Of a DNA stretch of 64,000 nucleotides, positions 29,235 through 36,971 are shown piece after piece. The stretch lies in NCBI RefSeq assembly GCF_010671605.1, contig NZ_JAABOO010000004.1:186001-250000 (forward strand). Reading direction: 5' to 3'. A model generated the notes under the pieces. That model was not told where the DNA came from, made no database searches, and was given only the letters and a program-made list of their open reading frames with translations. The translations under genes and the position numbers were made by a program. The number at the start of each line of letters is the position of its first letter. The stretch's first letter is position 1. The stretch is from Leptobacterium flavescens (lineage in GTDB: Bacteria > Bacteroidota > Bacteroidia > Flavobacteriales > Flavobacteriaceae).

Positions 29235-29912
29235 TTAAGGGAGATTATTCATGACAAAGTCGACCATTCTGTCACATTTGCCAAATCTGAACTCAAATAT
29301 ATTCCTGGTAGTGGAAAGTTCGTATAGTTCTTCCTTCAACATGGACTTTGCCCTGTGCAAACGGACTTTTACGTTGGAATTGGATAGTTGAAGGCAATCG
29401 GCTATTTCACTGATGCTCATTTCCTCGATCTCTTTAAGAATGTATACGGTTCTGTACTTTACACTCAGGTTATCGATGGCTTTTTGCAATACCTGCTTGG
29501 CCTCTTGCTGCATTAAAGCTTTCTCCGGGTTTGATTGTTCTGAATCTGGCATTTCAAGGATATTATTCTTAGTAGGAAGCTCATTTTCGGATGTGTAGAT
29601 ATCGATATATTTACCTTTGCTTTTGAGTTTTGCAAGCGCTTCGTTAATACCGATCCTGATCAGCCATGTAGAAAAGGAGGAATTGTGTTTAAACTGATGC
29701 AGTTTTTCATAGGCCTTGAGATAGGTATTCTGCATAATATCTTCAATTTCATTATGATCGTTGATATAACCCCGGATCACTCTGAAGAGTTTTTGATTAT
29801 TCCTTCTTAACAAGATTTCATAGAGTTCCTTTTCCCCGGAAATTACTCTTTTTACAACATTAGAGTCGGAGATTGTATAGGTTCGATAGTCATTTATCCT
29901 AAGTGCTTTCAT
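29235..29912 (-). CDS. ECF RNA polymerase sigma factor (second)
   Basis: A 225-residue sigma factor with region 2 (HNEIEDIMQNTYLKAYEKLHQFKHNSSFSTWLIRIGINEALAKLK) and region 4 (LSVKYRTVYILKEIEEMSISEIADCLQLSNSNVKVRLHRAKSMLK). A C-terminal extension of about 25 residues ends FRFGKCDRMVDFVM, a tail seen in a Bacteroidota subgroup. The gene is divergent from the DoxX-like gene across a highly symmetric promoter region that may be its own target. The start codon lies only about 10 bases after the expected transcription start. Confidence 0.93.
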   Translation of the reverse strand: MKALRINDYRTYTISDSNVVKRVISGEKELYEILLRRNNQKLFRVIRGYINDHNEIEDIMQNTYLKAYEKLHQFKHNSSFSTWLIRIGINEALAKLKSKGKYIDIYTSENELPTKNNILEMPDSEQSNPEKALMQQEAKQVLQKAIDNLSVKYRTVYILKEIEEMSISEIADCLQLSNSNVKVRLHRAKSMLKEELYELSTTRNIFEFRFGKCDRMVDFVMNNLP

Positions 29913-29927
29913 AGCTATGTTTATGAC

Positions 29928-29991
29928 TTAGATAAAGATAATCCAAAAAAGTTACAAAATTTTGTAACCAATTTTACTTTCACTTATCTAA
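29928..29991. promoter_or_regulatory. Concentric divergent ECF-type promoter/operator
   Basis: An 18 bp perfect palindrome GTTACAAAATTTTGTAAC (29951-29968) is nested inside an outer pair TTAGATAA (29928-29935) and TTATCTAA (29984-29991); both share the same centre, 29959.5. On each strand this reads TTTTGTAAC, 16 bases, TATCTAA, which fits an ECF promoter with an AAC-type -35 element. The plus-strand copy faces the DoxX-like gene, the minus-strand copy faces the sigma gene. A regulator-binding palindrome is the alternative reading. Confidence 0.6.
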
Positions 29992-30021
29992 AGACCCAAC
30001 AGAAACTTAAAATTATAAAAA

Positions 30022-30378
30022 ATGAAAATTGCTTTTGAAATTCTTAAGTACACTTATGGTATTGTCCCCATTGTTGCCGGTTTTGATAAGTTTACCAACC
30101 TTCTTACCAACTGGGAGCAGTACGTATCTCCGCAAATGACTTCTTTATTACCCTTTGAAGCCGGGACATTTATGATCCTGGTGGGAGCGATTGAAATAAT
30201 AGCCGGAGTATTGGTATTTGTTAAAACTCAGATAGGAGCCTATCTGGTTATGGGCTGGTTGTTATTAATTGCCCTCAGCCTTATAGCAAGTCTAAGTTAC
30301 CTGGATGTAGCTGTACGGGATGTTGTTATGGCCATTGGCGCATTTACACTGGCAAAACTGGCAGGCCCCGCAAAATAA
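30022..30378 (+). CDS. DoxX-like small membrane protein
   Basis: A 118-residue protein with four hydrophobic segments (about residues 8-22, 45-65, 72-92, 95-112), and the phrases TYGIVPIVAGFDKFTNLL and LVGAIEIIAGVLVF, typical of DoxX/DoxD-like families. The function of this family is poorly known; some members act in redox stress. It is divergent from an ECF sigma gene across a symmetric promoter region, suggesting it belongs to that sigma's regulon. Confidence 0.72.
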   Translation: MKIAFEILKYTYGIVPIVAGFDKFTNLLTNWEQYVSPQMTSLLPFEAGTFMILVGAIEIIAGVLVFVKTQIGAYLVMGWLLLIALSLIASLSYLDVAVRDVVMAIGAFTLAKLAGPAK

Positions 30379-30404
30379 ACGCACTGTATTGACCAACCAA
30401 AATT

Positions 30405-30438
30405 TAAAAACCGGGAATCAAATATTCCCGGTTTTTTT
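30405..30438. terminator. Bidirectional terminator
   Basis: AAAACCGGGAAT (30407-30418) pairs with ATTCCCGGTTTT (30424-30435) around CAAAT. T tracts lie on both strands, so it can end the DoxX-like gene on plus and the HAAS-like gene on minus. Confidence 0.88.
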
Positions 30439-30440
30439 GA

Positions 30441-30887
30441 TCAGGCTTCCTTAAACTGATGTATGGATTTTTTATACCAGAGATAAAAGTAAAAGGGAAG
30501 TACGCTTATTGAAAAAAGTAACATACCAGCCATGGCAACCAGGCCGGACGTATTTGCGTCCAGGATCCCCGGCAGGTAAAGTGCAATCGACAAAATAATG
30601 GTGTATGCACTGAAATAACCCATGATAAATACAATTTTTCGTATCATAATTTCACGATTTACGGTTAATAAATAATTCAGGTCTTTTTCTATTTGTAATG
30701 CTCCATCGGGAGCAATGCGATCTCTTGCCATATAGAAGGCATCCTCAAACGCTTTCCCGTCTCTCATACATTCTTCTATAACACAACCAAAATGATCCGT
30801 AAGGTCATCTCTTAACTGAACGTTGGTAACTCCTTCATTCTTTAGAAAAGTCTTAATTGCCGAAAGTTGATGATTGTCTATTCTCAT
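30441..30887 (-). CDS. PadR-associated membrane protein, HAAS-like
   Basis: A 148-residue protein. The first ~75 residues are helical and resemble the HAAS-type domain found beside PadR regulators (LRDDLTDHFGCVIEECMRDGKAFEDAFYMARDRI). Two hydrophobic segments follow at about 82-104 and 112-135. It overlaps the padR-like gene by 4 bases and so is controlled and translated together with it. Such proteins are thought to work with PadR in membrane-stress sensing, but the role is unproven. Confidence 0.7.
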   Translation of the reverse strand: MRIDNHQLSAIKTFLKNEGVTNVQLRDDLTDHFGCVIEECMRDGKAFEDAFYMARDRIAPDGALQIEKDLNYLLTVNREIMIRKIVFIMGYFSAYTIILSIALYLPGILDANTSGLVAMAGMLLFSISVLPFYFYLWYKKSIHQFKEA

Positions 30888-31222
30888 GAGAGGGCGGTTT
30901 TTAAGTTGAACAATTTATCCAGGGTTTGAGAAAAATCCGTTAACTCCTGTATCACCGGACTCAGTTGTGTCTTCCCGTTATCGGTAAGACTGTAGTACTT
31001 TCTGATCCTGTTTCCCATCATTCTTGACTCTACAGTCAAATAACCCTCTTTGGTAAGGGAATGTAAAGCGGGATATAAAGACCCCTCTTTTATCAGGATC
31101 TTATTATCGGATATATGCTTTACCGTCTGTACGATCTCATAACCGTACATTTTATCATTCTCCGAAAGAAGTTTTAAAATAATCGGTTTTAAGATGCCTT
31201 TTAATAGTTCTCTTGAATACAT
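30884..31222 (-). CDS. PadR-family transcriptional regulator
   Basis: A 112-residue winged-helix protein (start taken at the ATG at 31222, MYSRELLKG; an upstream TTG at 31255 is part of the promoter). The PadR core is evident: LLSENDKMYGYEIVQTV, KEGSLYPALHSLTKEGYL and RKYYSLTDNGK. PadR proteins are usually autorepressors. A near-perfect promoter containing an 8 bp inverted repeat lies directly upstream, only 4 bases before the ATG, so the transcript is almost leaderless. Confidence 0.92.
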   Translation of the reverse strand: MYSRELLKGILKPIILKLLSENDKMYGYEIVQTVKHISDNKILIKEGSLYPALHSLTKEGYLTVESRMMGNRIRKYYSLTDNGKTQLSPVIQELTDFSQTLDKLFNLKTALS

Positions 31223-31226
31223 AGTA

Positions 31227-31255
31227 CAAATATACATCATAATTTGATGTATCAA
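31227..31255 (-). promoter_or_regulatory. padR promoter with embedded operator
   Basis: On the minus strand, TTG (31253-31255), an 18 bp spacer and a perfect TATATTTG (31227-31234) form a strong Bacteroidota promoter. Between the elements lies ATACATCA-N5-TGATGTAT (31232-31252), a perfect 8 bp inverted repeat that overlaps the -7 box. This fits an autorepression operator. The ATG follows 4 bases after the -7 box. Confidence 0.7.
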
Positions 31256-31277
31256 AATATTATGTACACTTTTTTAT

Positions 31278-31334
31278 AAAAAAATCCCCTGCCTCCATGT
31301 TTTCTATCATCCTGAAAGAGAAGGAGCAGGGGAG
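31278..31334 (-). terminator. Terminator of the transglutaminase-like gene
   Basis: On the minus strand TCCCCTGCTCC pairs with GGAGGCAGGGGA (one bulge), then seven T residues follow. It lies after the stop of the gene ending at 31355, and before the PadR promoter in the direction of minus-strand transcription. Confidence 0.75.
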
Positions 31335-31354
31335 AATAATATTCTTAAAAGTGA

Positions 31355-32335
31355 TTATTCGGGCTTTATCTTAAAACCCAGAATAGGATCTTTTTCGGAA
31401 AATAAAATAAGATGGGAATTCCTGTGCTCGTTATACTTTATACTTAACTGAAACTTATTGTCACTGGTCCTGTTGATCCGGGAGTGATTCACGTATTTGT
31501 CCCCGGCAAAGACATAATATATCTTTTTGTCTTTGGGAAGGGAATCGAAAGAAATGATGATCTTTTTACTATCGGCCCCGGTTTTAAGGACCCCGATATC
31601 CGAAACAGAGAGTTTAAAGTTGTTCTTGTAATAGTCGGGAAAGAAGATCGGCGTGGCAAAGAAACTGGCTTTAGTGACCTTTTTACTGTTCAATTGCCAT
31701 TTTTCCTGTATAGGAAAGTGGCTTGTAATGAACTCGTCGGGATCGGTAAAAAAATAGAAATCATCAAAAGCCGATATAAATTTGTTCGTTTCTATATCAA
31801 AATAACCTGCCGCCCAGGTTACATCTACGATCTTCCATTCGCCTCTGATCTGAACGACATTCCATGCGTGGTCTTTGTAGTAACGATCTTTATCTCCTAT
31901 ATCCTTGATACCTGTTTTGGTATATCCTTTAATTACATTTACAGGGATCTCCATTTTCCGGCATAGTTCACGGAATATCAAAGAATACTCCGTGCAGGTA
32001 CCTTTGCCATATTTCAGTGCTTTTTTAACCTTCCGGAGATCTCTTCTGTTTCGTTCCCATATATAATTGGATTTGGAGCTATAAACGATCCACTCCATCT
32101 TCGGGACAAAGGGGCCGACCTTCTCCACATCGTATTTAATATTGGTAGCAATCCAGGTAAAAATAGCCCTTACCCTTTCCTCATCGGATAGAAAATCATT
32201 CTTGATCCTGATGCTGAGATCATTTAAAACATCTTCAAATTCCGGGTAGCTTTTTACCTTTTTATCTACCAGGCCAAAATTCTGTGAATAAGTAAAGTTG
32301 AATACGAATAAAAACAAAAGAATTCTCCAGTTCAT
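31355..32335 (-). CDS. Exported transglutaminase-like protein
   Basis: A 326-residue protein (start at the ATG at 32335, giving a clean signal peptide, MNWRILLFLFVFNFTYSQ). The papain-like triad of the transglutaminase-like superfamily is visible: Cys in KGTCTEYSLIF, His in KDHAWNVVQI and Asp in KIVDVTWAAG. Bacterial members act as proteases or peptide-modifying enzymes. The C-terminal ~100 residues form a beta-rich region. It ends in its own terminator. Confidence 0.85.
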   Translation of the reverse strand: MNWRILLFLFVFNFTYSQNFGLVDKKVKSYPEFEDVLNDLSIRIKNDFLSDEERVRAIFTWIATNIKYDVEKVGPFVPKMEWIVYSSKSNYIWERNRRDLRKVKKALKYGKGTCTEYSLIFRELCRKMEIPVNVIKGYTKTGIKDIGDKDRYYKDHAWNVVQIRGEWKIVDVTWAAGYFDIETNKFISAFDDFYFFTDPDEFITSHFPIQEKWQLNSKKVTKASFFATPIFFPDYYKNNFKLSVSDIGVLKTGADSKKIIISFDSLPKDKKIYYVFAGDKYVNHSRINRTSDNKFQLSIKYNEHRNSHLILFSEKDPILGFKIKPE

Positions 32336-32384
32336 AAAAACAATTTTTAGAAAAAAATACATAAGTCTGCTTTATAAATTTATA

Positions 32385-32392
32385 TAATTTTG
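32385..32392 (+). promoter_or_regulatory. -7 box of the ctlX promoter
   Basis: TAATTTTG is a perfect match to TAnnTTTG and lies 36 bases before the ATG at 32429. The in-frame TTG at 32390 is inside this box and is therefore not the start codon. No convincing TTG -33 element is seen at the usual distance. Confidence 0.45.
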
Positions 32393-32428
32393 AGGAATAT
32401 TTTAAATAAGCAGATATCATTTCAGGAG

Positions 32429-33364
32429 ATGAACCAGATTACAGATACTATTTTAATGGTGCGCCCGGCAAGCTTCAGGGCAAATGAACAGACAGCTGGT
32501 AATAACTATTATCAGAGATCGCCGGAAAATGTTTTACCGGAAACATTATTGGCCCGTGCCCGTGCCGAATTCGATTCTTTTTCGGGAAAACTGAAGGAGG
32601 CGGGAATTAATGTGATCGTAGTAGACGGGGAGGCTTCTGTCGATACTCCGGATGCACATTTTCCGAATAACTGGATCTCTTTTCATCAAAACGGAACAGT
32701 TGCTTTATACCCGATGTTTGCCGAGAACCGAAGATGGGAAAGACGGGAGGATATCCTGGATATCATAGAAGAAAAGGGCTTTGAGATAAATGATGTAATG
32801 GATTATTCTTCTGCCGAGGAAGAAGGAGTTTTTCTGGAAGGTACGGGGAGCCTTATTCTGGATAGGGTAAACAGAATAGCCTATTGCGCCTTATCACCCA
32901 GGGCAGATGAAGATATCTTTATAGAATTTTGTGAGGATTTCGAATTTACCCCGGTAATTTTTGAGGCCATGCAAAGTGTAAACGGCAAGCGATTACCTAT
33001 TTACCACACCAATGTAATGATGTGCCTCGGAGAAGCTTTTGCCGTTATCTGCCTGGATAGCATCGACGATAAAAAAGAACGCAAAAATGTAATAAACCAT
33101 TTAAAAGGATCTGGGAAAGAGATTATTACCATCAGTGAAGAACAAGTGACAAGTTTTGCCGGAAATATGCTGCAGGTTGTAAATAATAATAATAAGAAGT
33201 ATATTGCCCTTAGTTCTGCTGCATACAATTGCCTGACCGAAGATCAGCGCAGTGCTCTGGAGAAACATGGAGATCTGATCCACAGTTCTTTGGAGCTTAT
33301 AGAAACCTGCGGAGGGGGAAGTGCAAGATGTATGATGGCGGAAGTTTTTTTACCTAAACAATAA
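32429..33364 (+). CDS. ctlX: Citrulline hydrolase CtlX
   Basis: An amidinotransferase-fold enzyme of the arginine-deiminase superfamily that hydrolyses citrulline to ornithine, carbon dioxide and ammonia. The 311-residue protein begins MNQITDTILMVRPASFRANE, with the family signature TPDAHFPNNWISFH and the catalytic Cys in GSARCMM near the C-terminus. The start at 32429 has a GGAG sequence just upstream, unlike the in-frame TTG at 32390. It lies 4 bases before the Rrf2 gene, so the two may share a transcript. Confidence 0.88.
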   Translation: MNQITDTILMVRPASFRANEQTAGNNYYQRSPENVLPETLLARARAEFDSFSGKLKEAGINVIVVDGEASVDTPDAHFPNNWISFHQNGTVALYPMFAENRRWERREDILDIIEEKGFEINDVMDYSSAEEEGVFLEGTGSLILDRVNRIAYCALSPRADEDIFIEFCEDFEFTPVIFEAMQSVNGKRLPIYHTNVMMCLGEAFAVICLDSIDDKKERKNVINHLKGSGKEIITISEEQVTSFAGNMLQVVNNNNKKYIALSSAAYNCLTEDQRSALEKHGDLIHSSLELIETCGGGSARCMMAEVFLPKQ

Positions 33365-33368
33365 CACC

Positions 33369-33776
33369 ATGCTTTCGAAGCGAACAAAATACGGATTAAA
33401 AGCACTTACTTACCTGGCAAAAAAAGGCAAAAACCAGCCTGTCCTTATTTCTGAGATCGCAACGGAAGAAAATATTTCCAAAAAGTTTTTAGAAGCTATT
33501 CTGCTTCAACTAAAAAAGAATGGTTTCCTGGCCTCCAAGATGGGAAAAGGAGGAGGCTACTATCTGATCAAGGATCCGGAGAAGGTTTCTATCGCTTCCG
33601 TATACCGTATTCTGGAAGGACCTATCGCTATGCTTCCATGTGTCAGCCTGAATTATTATGAGAAATGTGACGACTGTAAAAGCGAGGAAGAATGCAGCCT
33701 GCACAGCATTATGATTGAGGTTAGAGACAATACTTTAGAGGTGTATGAAAACAAGACTTTATTGGACCTAATCTAA
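33369..33776 (+). CDS. Rrf2-family regulator with C-terminal cysteines
   Basis: A 135-residue winged-helix regulator. The HTH is in LISEIATEENISKKFLEAILLQLKKNGFLASKMGKGGGYYL. Four cysteines follow at about residues 96-114 (C-x9-C-x2-C-x6-C pattern: PCVSLNYYEKCDDCKSEEEC), possibly an iron-sulfur or thiol sensor as in IscR or CymR relatives. The gene precedes the sulfate-assimilation operon, so it is the probable regulator of sulfur assimilation, as described for Rrf2 relatives in other phyla. Confidence 0.88.
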   Translation: MLSKRTKYGLKALTYLAKKGKNQPVLISEIATEENISKKFLEAILLQLKKNGFLASKMGKGGGYYLIKDPEKVSIASVYRILEGPIAMLPCVSLNYYEKCDDCKSEEECSLHSIMIEVRDNTLEVYENKTLLDLI

Positions 33777-33825
33777 AAAATTAAAATTTTTTCTTAAATA
33801 TTCTACTTATTCGATAGACTTATAG

Positions 33826-33833
33826 TATATTTG
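33826..33833 (+). promoter_or_regulatory. -7 box of the sulfate-assimilation operon
   Basis: TATATTTG, a perfect match to TAnnTTTG, lies 26 bases before the DUF2061 start at 33859. Just upstream, ATAGACTTATAGTAT repeats ATAG/CTTATAG words that may bind the Rrf2 regulator encoded next door. No clear TTG -33 element is seen, in keeping with an activated or repressed promoter. Confidence 0.5.
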
Positions 33834-33858
33834 ATCCCAGAAGTAAAAAAAGTCCACT

Positions 33859-34122
33859 ATGATTATAGATTTATTTAGGTCTGAAAAGTTAAAAACCAAA
33901 CCTGACAGTCATAAAGTTTCTATCCTTAAAGCAATATCCTGGAGAATTATCGGAACCTTAGATACCATGTTAATCTCATACGTATTAACAGGGGATTTGA
34001 AGGTGGCCTTTGGTATAGGAAGTATAGAAGTCGTATCGAAGATGTTGCTTTATTATTTGCATGAGAGAGCGTGGACAAAAATTACAAAGACAAATGAAGC
34101 TGAATATTCAAAAGATAAATAA
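33859..34122 (+). CDS. DUF2061 membrane protein
   Basis: An 87-residue protein with two hydrophobic segments (about 22-42 and 48-68) and the family phrase SWRIIGTLDTMLISYVLTG. DUF2061 proteins often sit with sulfate-assimilation genes, as here. A role in sulfate or sulfite transport is sometimes suggested but not proved. It overlaps cysH by 29 bases. Confidence 0.85.
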   Translation: MIIDLFRSEKLKTKPDSHKVSILKAISWRIIGTLDTMLISYVLTGDLKVAFGIGSIEVVSKMLLYYLHERAWTKITKTNEAEYSKDK

Positions 34123-34726
34123 TACACTAAGGGATAAATCTCCGGAAGAGATCATCGAGTGGGCATTGGGCGTGGCTAAGAAACCTTTAGTCACTACCAA
34201 TTTTCGTCCTTATGAGGTAAATATCCTTCATGCCTGCGTTAACCTGAAAAAAGATATTCCGGTAATATGGTGCGATACGGGTTACAATACTCCTGACACC
34301 TACAGACATGCCGAATATCTGATCAAAGAGCTGAACTTAAATGTTCACCTTTACGTTCCCAGGCAAACGGCATCACACAGAGATGTGGTAATGGGGATCC
34401 CGGATATCGACGCTCCCGAACATGCTGTGTTTACGGAGCAGGTAAAACTGGAACCATTCAGAAGGGCTATGGAAGAGCACAAGCCTGACGTGTGGTTTAC
34501 CAACCTTAGAAAAGGGCAAACAGCTTTCAGGGATTCCCTGGATATTGTTTCCAAAGGCAGTGACGGCATTTTAAAAGTGAGCCCGTTTTTTCACTGGACC
34601 GATGAAGCCCTGGACGATTATTTGAAAGCTTATGGGTTGGAGAATGAATTTAAATATTTCGACCCGACAAAAGTATTGGAAAACAGAGAATGCGGATTGC
34701 ACCTGGCAACGGAATCTAAAAAATAA
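34094..34726 (+). CDS. cysH: Phosphoadenylyl-sulfate reductase family protein
   Basis: Reduces adenylyl sulfate (APS) or PAPS to sulfite with thioredoxin. The 210-residue product ends with the catalytic ECGLH motif at residues 199-203. It has no Cys-Cys...C-x2-C cluster, so it lacks the 4Fe-4S of APS-type reductases. The usual phosphate-binding loop region reads TTNFRPYE and the RREQS-like motif reads RKGQTAFR, both unusual. The start at 34094 is chosen because it aligns with the conserved N-terminus; it lies inside the end of the DUF2061 gene. Confidence 0.85.
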   Translation: MKLNIQKINNTLRDKSPEEIIEWALGVAKKPLVTTNFRPYEVNILHACVNLKKDIPVIWCDTGYNTPDTYRHAEYLIKELNLNVHLYVPRQTASHRDVVMGIPDIDAPEHAVFTEQVKLEPFRRAMEEHKPDVWFTNLRKGQTAFRDSLDIVSKGSDGILKVSPFFHWTDEALDDYLKAYGLENEFKYFDPTKVLENRECGLHLATESKK

Positions 34727-34735
34727 GAACAAAGA

Positions 34736-35635
34736 ATGTCAACAAAAAATCATATTCAAACATTAGAGAACGAGAGCATATTTATTATGAGGGAAGTGGC
34801 GGCACAGTTTGATAAACCGGTGTTGCTGTTTTCAGGAGGAAAAGACTCCATAACGCTGGCACATTTGGCCAAAAAGGCTTTTTACCCGGCTAAGATCCCA
34901 TTTACGTTTATGCATATAGACACCGGGCATAATTTTCAGGAAACCATAGATTTCCGGGATGAACTTATTGCCGAACTGGGAGTGGATCTTATAGTTCGTT
35001 ATGTTCAGGATTCCATAGACCAGAATAAGGTAAAGGAAGAAACCGGAAAATACGCAAGTAGAAATTCCTTGCAGACGGTAACCTTATTGGATGCTATTGA
35101 AGAGTTCGGATTTGACGCTTGTCTCGGTGGAGCAAGAAGGGATGAAGAGAAGAGCAGGGCCAAAGAGCGTATCTTTTCGGTAAGAGATGATTTCGGTCAG
35201 TGGGATGCTAAAAAGCAGCGCCCGGAACTCTTTCAGATATTAAATGGAAAAATAAACTTCGGAGAGAATGTCCGTGCGTTTCCGATCAGTAACTGGACGG
35301 AAGAAGATGTATGGACCTATATCCTTCAGGAGAACCTGAAATTACCGAGTATTTATTTTGCACATCAGCGAAAACTGGTAAAAAGAGATGGTTCTTTCCT
35401 GGCGTATTCAGATTACCTGAATATTGTTGATACCGATGAGATCGTAGAAGATGTAGTGCGTTTCAGAACTGTGGGTGATATGACCTGTACCGCCGCACTT
35501 ATTTCTGATGCCGATACTGTAGAAAAAGTATTAAATGAGAATAAGGCGTCCAAACATTCGGAAAGAGGAGCCAGAATAGATGATCAAAGGAGTGAATCTG
35601 CTTTGGAACAACGTAAAAAAGGAGGATATTTTTAA
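34736..35635 (+). CDS. cysD: Sulfate adenylyltransferase subunit 2
   Basis: The catalytic subunit of ATP sulfurylase, forming adenylyl sulfate with CysN. The 299-residue protein has the PP-loop SGGKDS at residues 33-38, GGARRDEEKSRAKER near 131-145 and the C-terminal RKKGGYF. It lies 9 bases after cysH and ends 1 base before the start of cysN. Confidence 0.97.
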   Translation: MSTKNHIQTLENESIFIMREVAAQFDKPVLLFSGGKDSITLAHLAKKAFYPAKIPFTFMHIDTGHNFQETIDFRDELIAELGVDLIVRYVQDSIDQNKVKEETGKYASRNSLQTVTLLDAIEEFGFDACLGGARRDEEKSRAKERIFSVRDDFGQWDAKKQRPELFQILNGKINFGENVRAFPISNWTEEDVWTYILQENLKLPSIYFAHQRKLVKRDGSFLAYSDYLNIVDTDEIVEDVVRFRTVGDMTCTAALISDADTVEKVLNENKASKHSERGARIDDQRSESALEQRKKGGYF

Positions 35636-35636
35636 G

Positions 35637-36884
35637 ATGGATTTATTGAGGATAAGTACAGCCGGAAGTGTTGATGACGGAAAAAGTACACTGATAGGAA
35701 GGTTGTTATACGATACCAATGCCCTAACCAAAGAACAGGAGCAATTAATAGAAAAGAAAACAGCAGAAAAGGGATTGAAAGATCTCGATTTTTCTGTAAT
35801 TACAGACGGACTCATCGCAGAGAGAGAACAAGGAATCACTATTGATGTGGCTCATATATATTTTTCTACGCGAAGCAGAAAGTTTATCATAGCGGATAGC
35901 CCGGGTCATGTTGAATATACAAGAAACATGGTTACAGGAGCTTCCAATGCGGAGGTTTCCATTATTCTGATAGATGCGAGAAAAGGACTGCTGGAACAGA
36001 GTTACAGACATTATTTTATAAGTCAGTTGCTGAGACTGGGTACAGTGGTGTTTTGTATTAACAAAATGGACCTGGTTGATTACAGCGAAGATACTTTCCT
36101 GCAAATTGCAGCCGATGTTAAGAAGATGGTAGACTCTTATGAGTTCAGTAAACCGAATATTGAGATCATTCCTATCAGCTCATTAAAGGGTGATAATGTG
36201 GTAAACACATCAGAAAATACACCCTGGTATCAGGGAGCTACCCTGAATGATATCCTTCACAGTATCTCTCCTTCGAATAAGGGAGACAGAGCTTTCAGAA
36301 TGGATGTACAACAGGTATTGCACGTTCAGAATGAGGAATTTACCGATTTCAGGGGTTTTTCAGGAAGGATCTCCAGCGGAAACATCAAAATAGGCGATAC
36401 GCTTACCGTACTTCCGTCGGGAAAAAGCTCTACCGTAAAAGAAATACGTCAGTATGAGAATGTTCTGGAAGAAGCTCATGCAGGAGACTCGGTGATCATC
36501 AGCCTTAATGATGAGGTAGATGCAAGTCGCGGATCACTACTGGTAAAACCGGAAGAACAACCGGAAGCATCTAAAAGTCTGGATGCAACCCTGGTGTGGC
36601 TTAATGAAGATGCAGCGCATCTGGGAGGACGATATATAATTCAGGCCGGAAGCAGGCAAAATCAGGTTAAATTACAACAGATCCATTACCTGACCCCGCC
36701 GGAAAACCCTGAATTGAAACTGGAGAGTTCAAAACTGGAATTAAACGATATAGCTAAGGTGGAACTCCGCCTTGCACAAGCTGTTTTCCTGGATAATTAC
36801 AGGGAAAATAAGGCAAATGGAACATTTATACTTATAGACCCACAGACAAACAATACATGTGCCGTAGGTTTTGTGGGTTCTTAA
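35637..36884 (+). CDS. cysN: Sulfate adenylyltransferase subunit 1 (GTPase)
   Basis: The regulatory GTPase of ATP sulfurylase. The 415-residue protein has G1 GSVDDGKST (residues 10-18), G3 DSPGH and G4 NKMD. The start at 35637 (MDLLRISTAG) is preferred over the upstream in-frame ATG at 35580, which would lie inside cysD. There is no APS kinase (CysC) domain at the end. A terminator follows, so the operon is DUF2061-cysH-cysD-cysN; sulfite reductase is not in this window. Confidence 0.96.
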   Translation: MDLLRISTAGSVDDGKSTLIGRLLYDTNALTKEQEQLIEKKTAEKGLKDLDFSVITDGLIAEREQGITIDVAHIYFSTRSRKFIIADSPGHVEYTRNMVTGASNAEVSIILIDARKGLLEQSYRHYFISQLLRLGTVVFCINKMDLVDYSEDTFLQIAADVKKMVDSYEFSKPNIEIIPISSLKGDNVVNTSENTPWYQGATLNDILHSISPSNKGDRAFRMDVQQVLHVQNEEFTDFRGFSGRISSGNIKIGDTLTVLPSGKSSTVKEIRQYENVLEEAHAGDSVIISLNDEVDASRGSLLVKPEEQPEASKSLDATLVWLNEDAAHLGGRYIIQAGSRQNQVKLQQIHYLTPPENPELKLESSKLELNDIAKVELRLAQAVFLDNYRENKANGTFILIDPQTNNTCAVGFVGS

Positions 36885-36940
36885 AATCTTCTCTCTGGAG
36901 AAGTTATGACAATAACCAAGGATTGTTATGAGAAAGAGGG

Positions 36941-36971
36941 AAGCCCTGACAAAATATTGTCAGGGCTTTTT
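36941..36971 (+). terminator. Rho-independent terminator after cysN
   Basis: AAGCCCTGACAA (36941-36952) pairs with TTGTCAGGGCTT (36957-36968) around AATA, a perfect 12 bp stem followed by T residues. Its right arm also supplies the TTG of the next promoter. Confidence 0.9.
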
